Source: Subdoligranulum variabile (lineage in GTDB: Bacteria > Bacillota > Clostridia > Oscillospirales > Ruminococcaceae). From it: a stretch of DNA of 13,990 bases. The stretch is from assembly GCA_004552305.1 (NCBI GenBank), contig SFOX01000034.1:1-13990 (forward strand), read 5' to 3'. Made by a program: the position numbers and the translations under genes. A model generated the notes under the pieces. The model did no database searches and was not told the origin of the DNA. It saw only the letters and a program-made list of their open reading frames with translations. Positions 13,878 through 13,990 of the stretch are shown here, one piece after another (the stretch's first letter is position 1; every line of letters starts with the position of its first letter).

Positions 13878-13990
13878 ATGAATGTTATTTTACTTTCCGG
13901 CGGTTCAGGAAAACGTCTTTGGCCTCTTTCCAATGATGTGCGCAGCAAGCAGTTTATCAAGCTGTTTAAAAATAACGGTGAGTACGAGTC
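13878..13990 (+). CDS. manC: Mannose-1-phosphate guanylyltransferase, N-terminal part (cut by window end)
   Basis: Only the first 37 codons are in the window, but they hold the nucleotidyltransferase signature: VILLSGGSGKRLWPLSND, then SKQFIKLF, typical of ManC/GMP enzymes that join GTP and mannose-1-phosphate to GDP-mannose. AGAGGAGA lies seven bases before the ATG. It shares a transcript with the mutase upstream. Early codons (AAT GTT ATT TTA CTT) are clearly AT-richer than in the rest of the window, which may mark the edge of a surface-glycan cluster of different origin. The gene symbol is by family likeness. Confidence 0.85.
   Translation, partial: MNVILLSGGSGKRLWPLSNDVRSKQFIKLFKNNGEYE

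Noticed and set aside
12254..13960. Very long open frame on the minus strand opposite the phosphohexomutase
   Set aside because: It mirrors the codon bias of the plus-strand gene, has no recognisable domain, and no ribosome binding site was seen.

Overview
The window looks like a piece of chromosome from a GC-rich, low-branching Clostridia lineage of the Oscillospiraceae/Ruminococcaceae type (Faecalibacterium, Gemmiger or Subdoligranulum-like). This is an inference from strong AGGAG-type ribosome binding sites, sigma-A promoters with TATAAT and extended -10 elements, the sequence of the 5S remnant, and Clostridia-style protein families (CmpB membrane proteins, a DivIVA-like coiled coil, a lipoprotein beside malQ). 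No phage, transposase or CRISPR array was seen.

Left end (1-615): no protein gene. Two near-identical copies of a 116-bp hairpin-rich repeat flank a small transcription unit with a consensus promoter (TTGACA, 17 bp, TATAAT) and a strong terminator. What lies between them is a chimera: the first ~100 nt of a 5S rRNA joined directly to the last 30 nt of a tRNA (T arm, acceptor strand and CCA). The repeat edge also carries an inverted near-copy of that tRNA 3' end. This is the most unusual part of the window.

616-2660: a GNAT acetyltransferase, then a separately promoted DivIVA-like coiled-coil protein ending at a bidirectional terminator. 2683-5542 (minus): a tightly packed operon of an alanyl-tRNA editing protein (AlaX type), the tRNA m7G46 methyltransferase TrmB and a CmpB-family membrane protein, with start/stop overlap or ribosome binding sites inside the preceding gene.

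5671-8453 (plus): a divergent unit with a solute-binding-type lipoprotein and 4-alpha-glucanotransferase (malQ), suggesting maltodextrin handling. After it come a perfect GGGAAACGTTTCCC palindrome (a LacI-family type operator) and an extended -10 promoter. They precede a protein that aligns with GGDEF diguanylate cyclases but has lost the GGDEF signature. Next is a small helical hypothetical gene whose Shine-Dalgarno is buried in a 15-bp hairpin.

10002-11829 (minus): ychF and mtnN in an operon, convergent with the previous unit across a bidirectional terminator. 12185-13990 (plus): an alpha-phosphohexomutase followed by the start of a mannose-1-phosphate guanylyltransferase, i.e. a GDP-mannose supply pair that probably opens a glycan gene cluster continuing beyond the window.

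Long open frames opposite the real genes are frequent because of the GC-rich codon usage; none has its own ribosome binding site and family signature, so they are left out.
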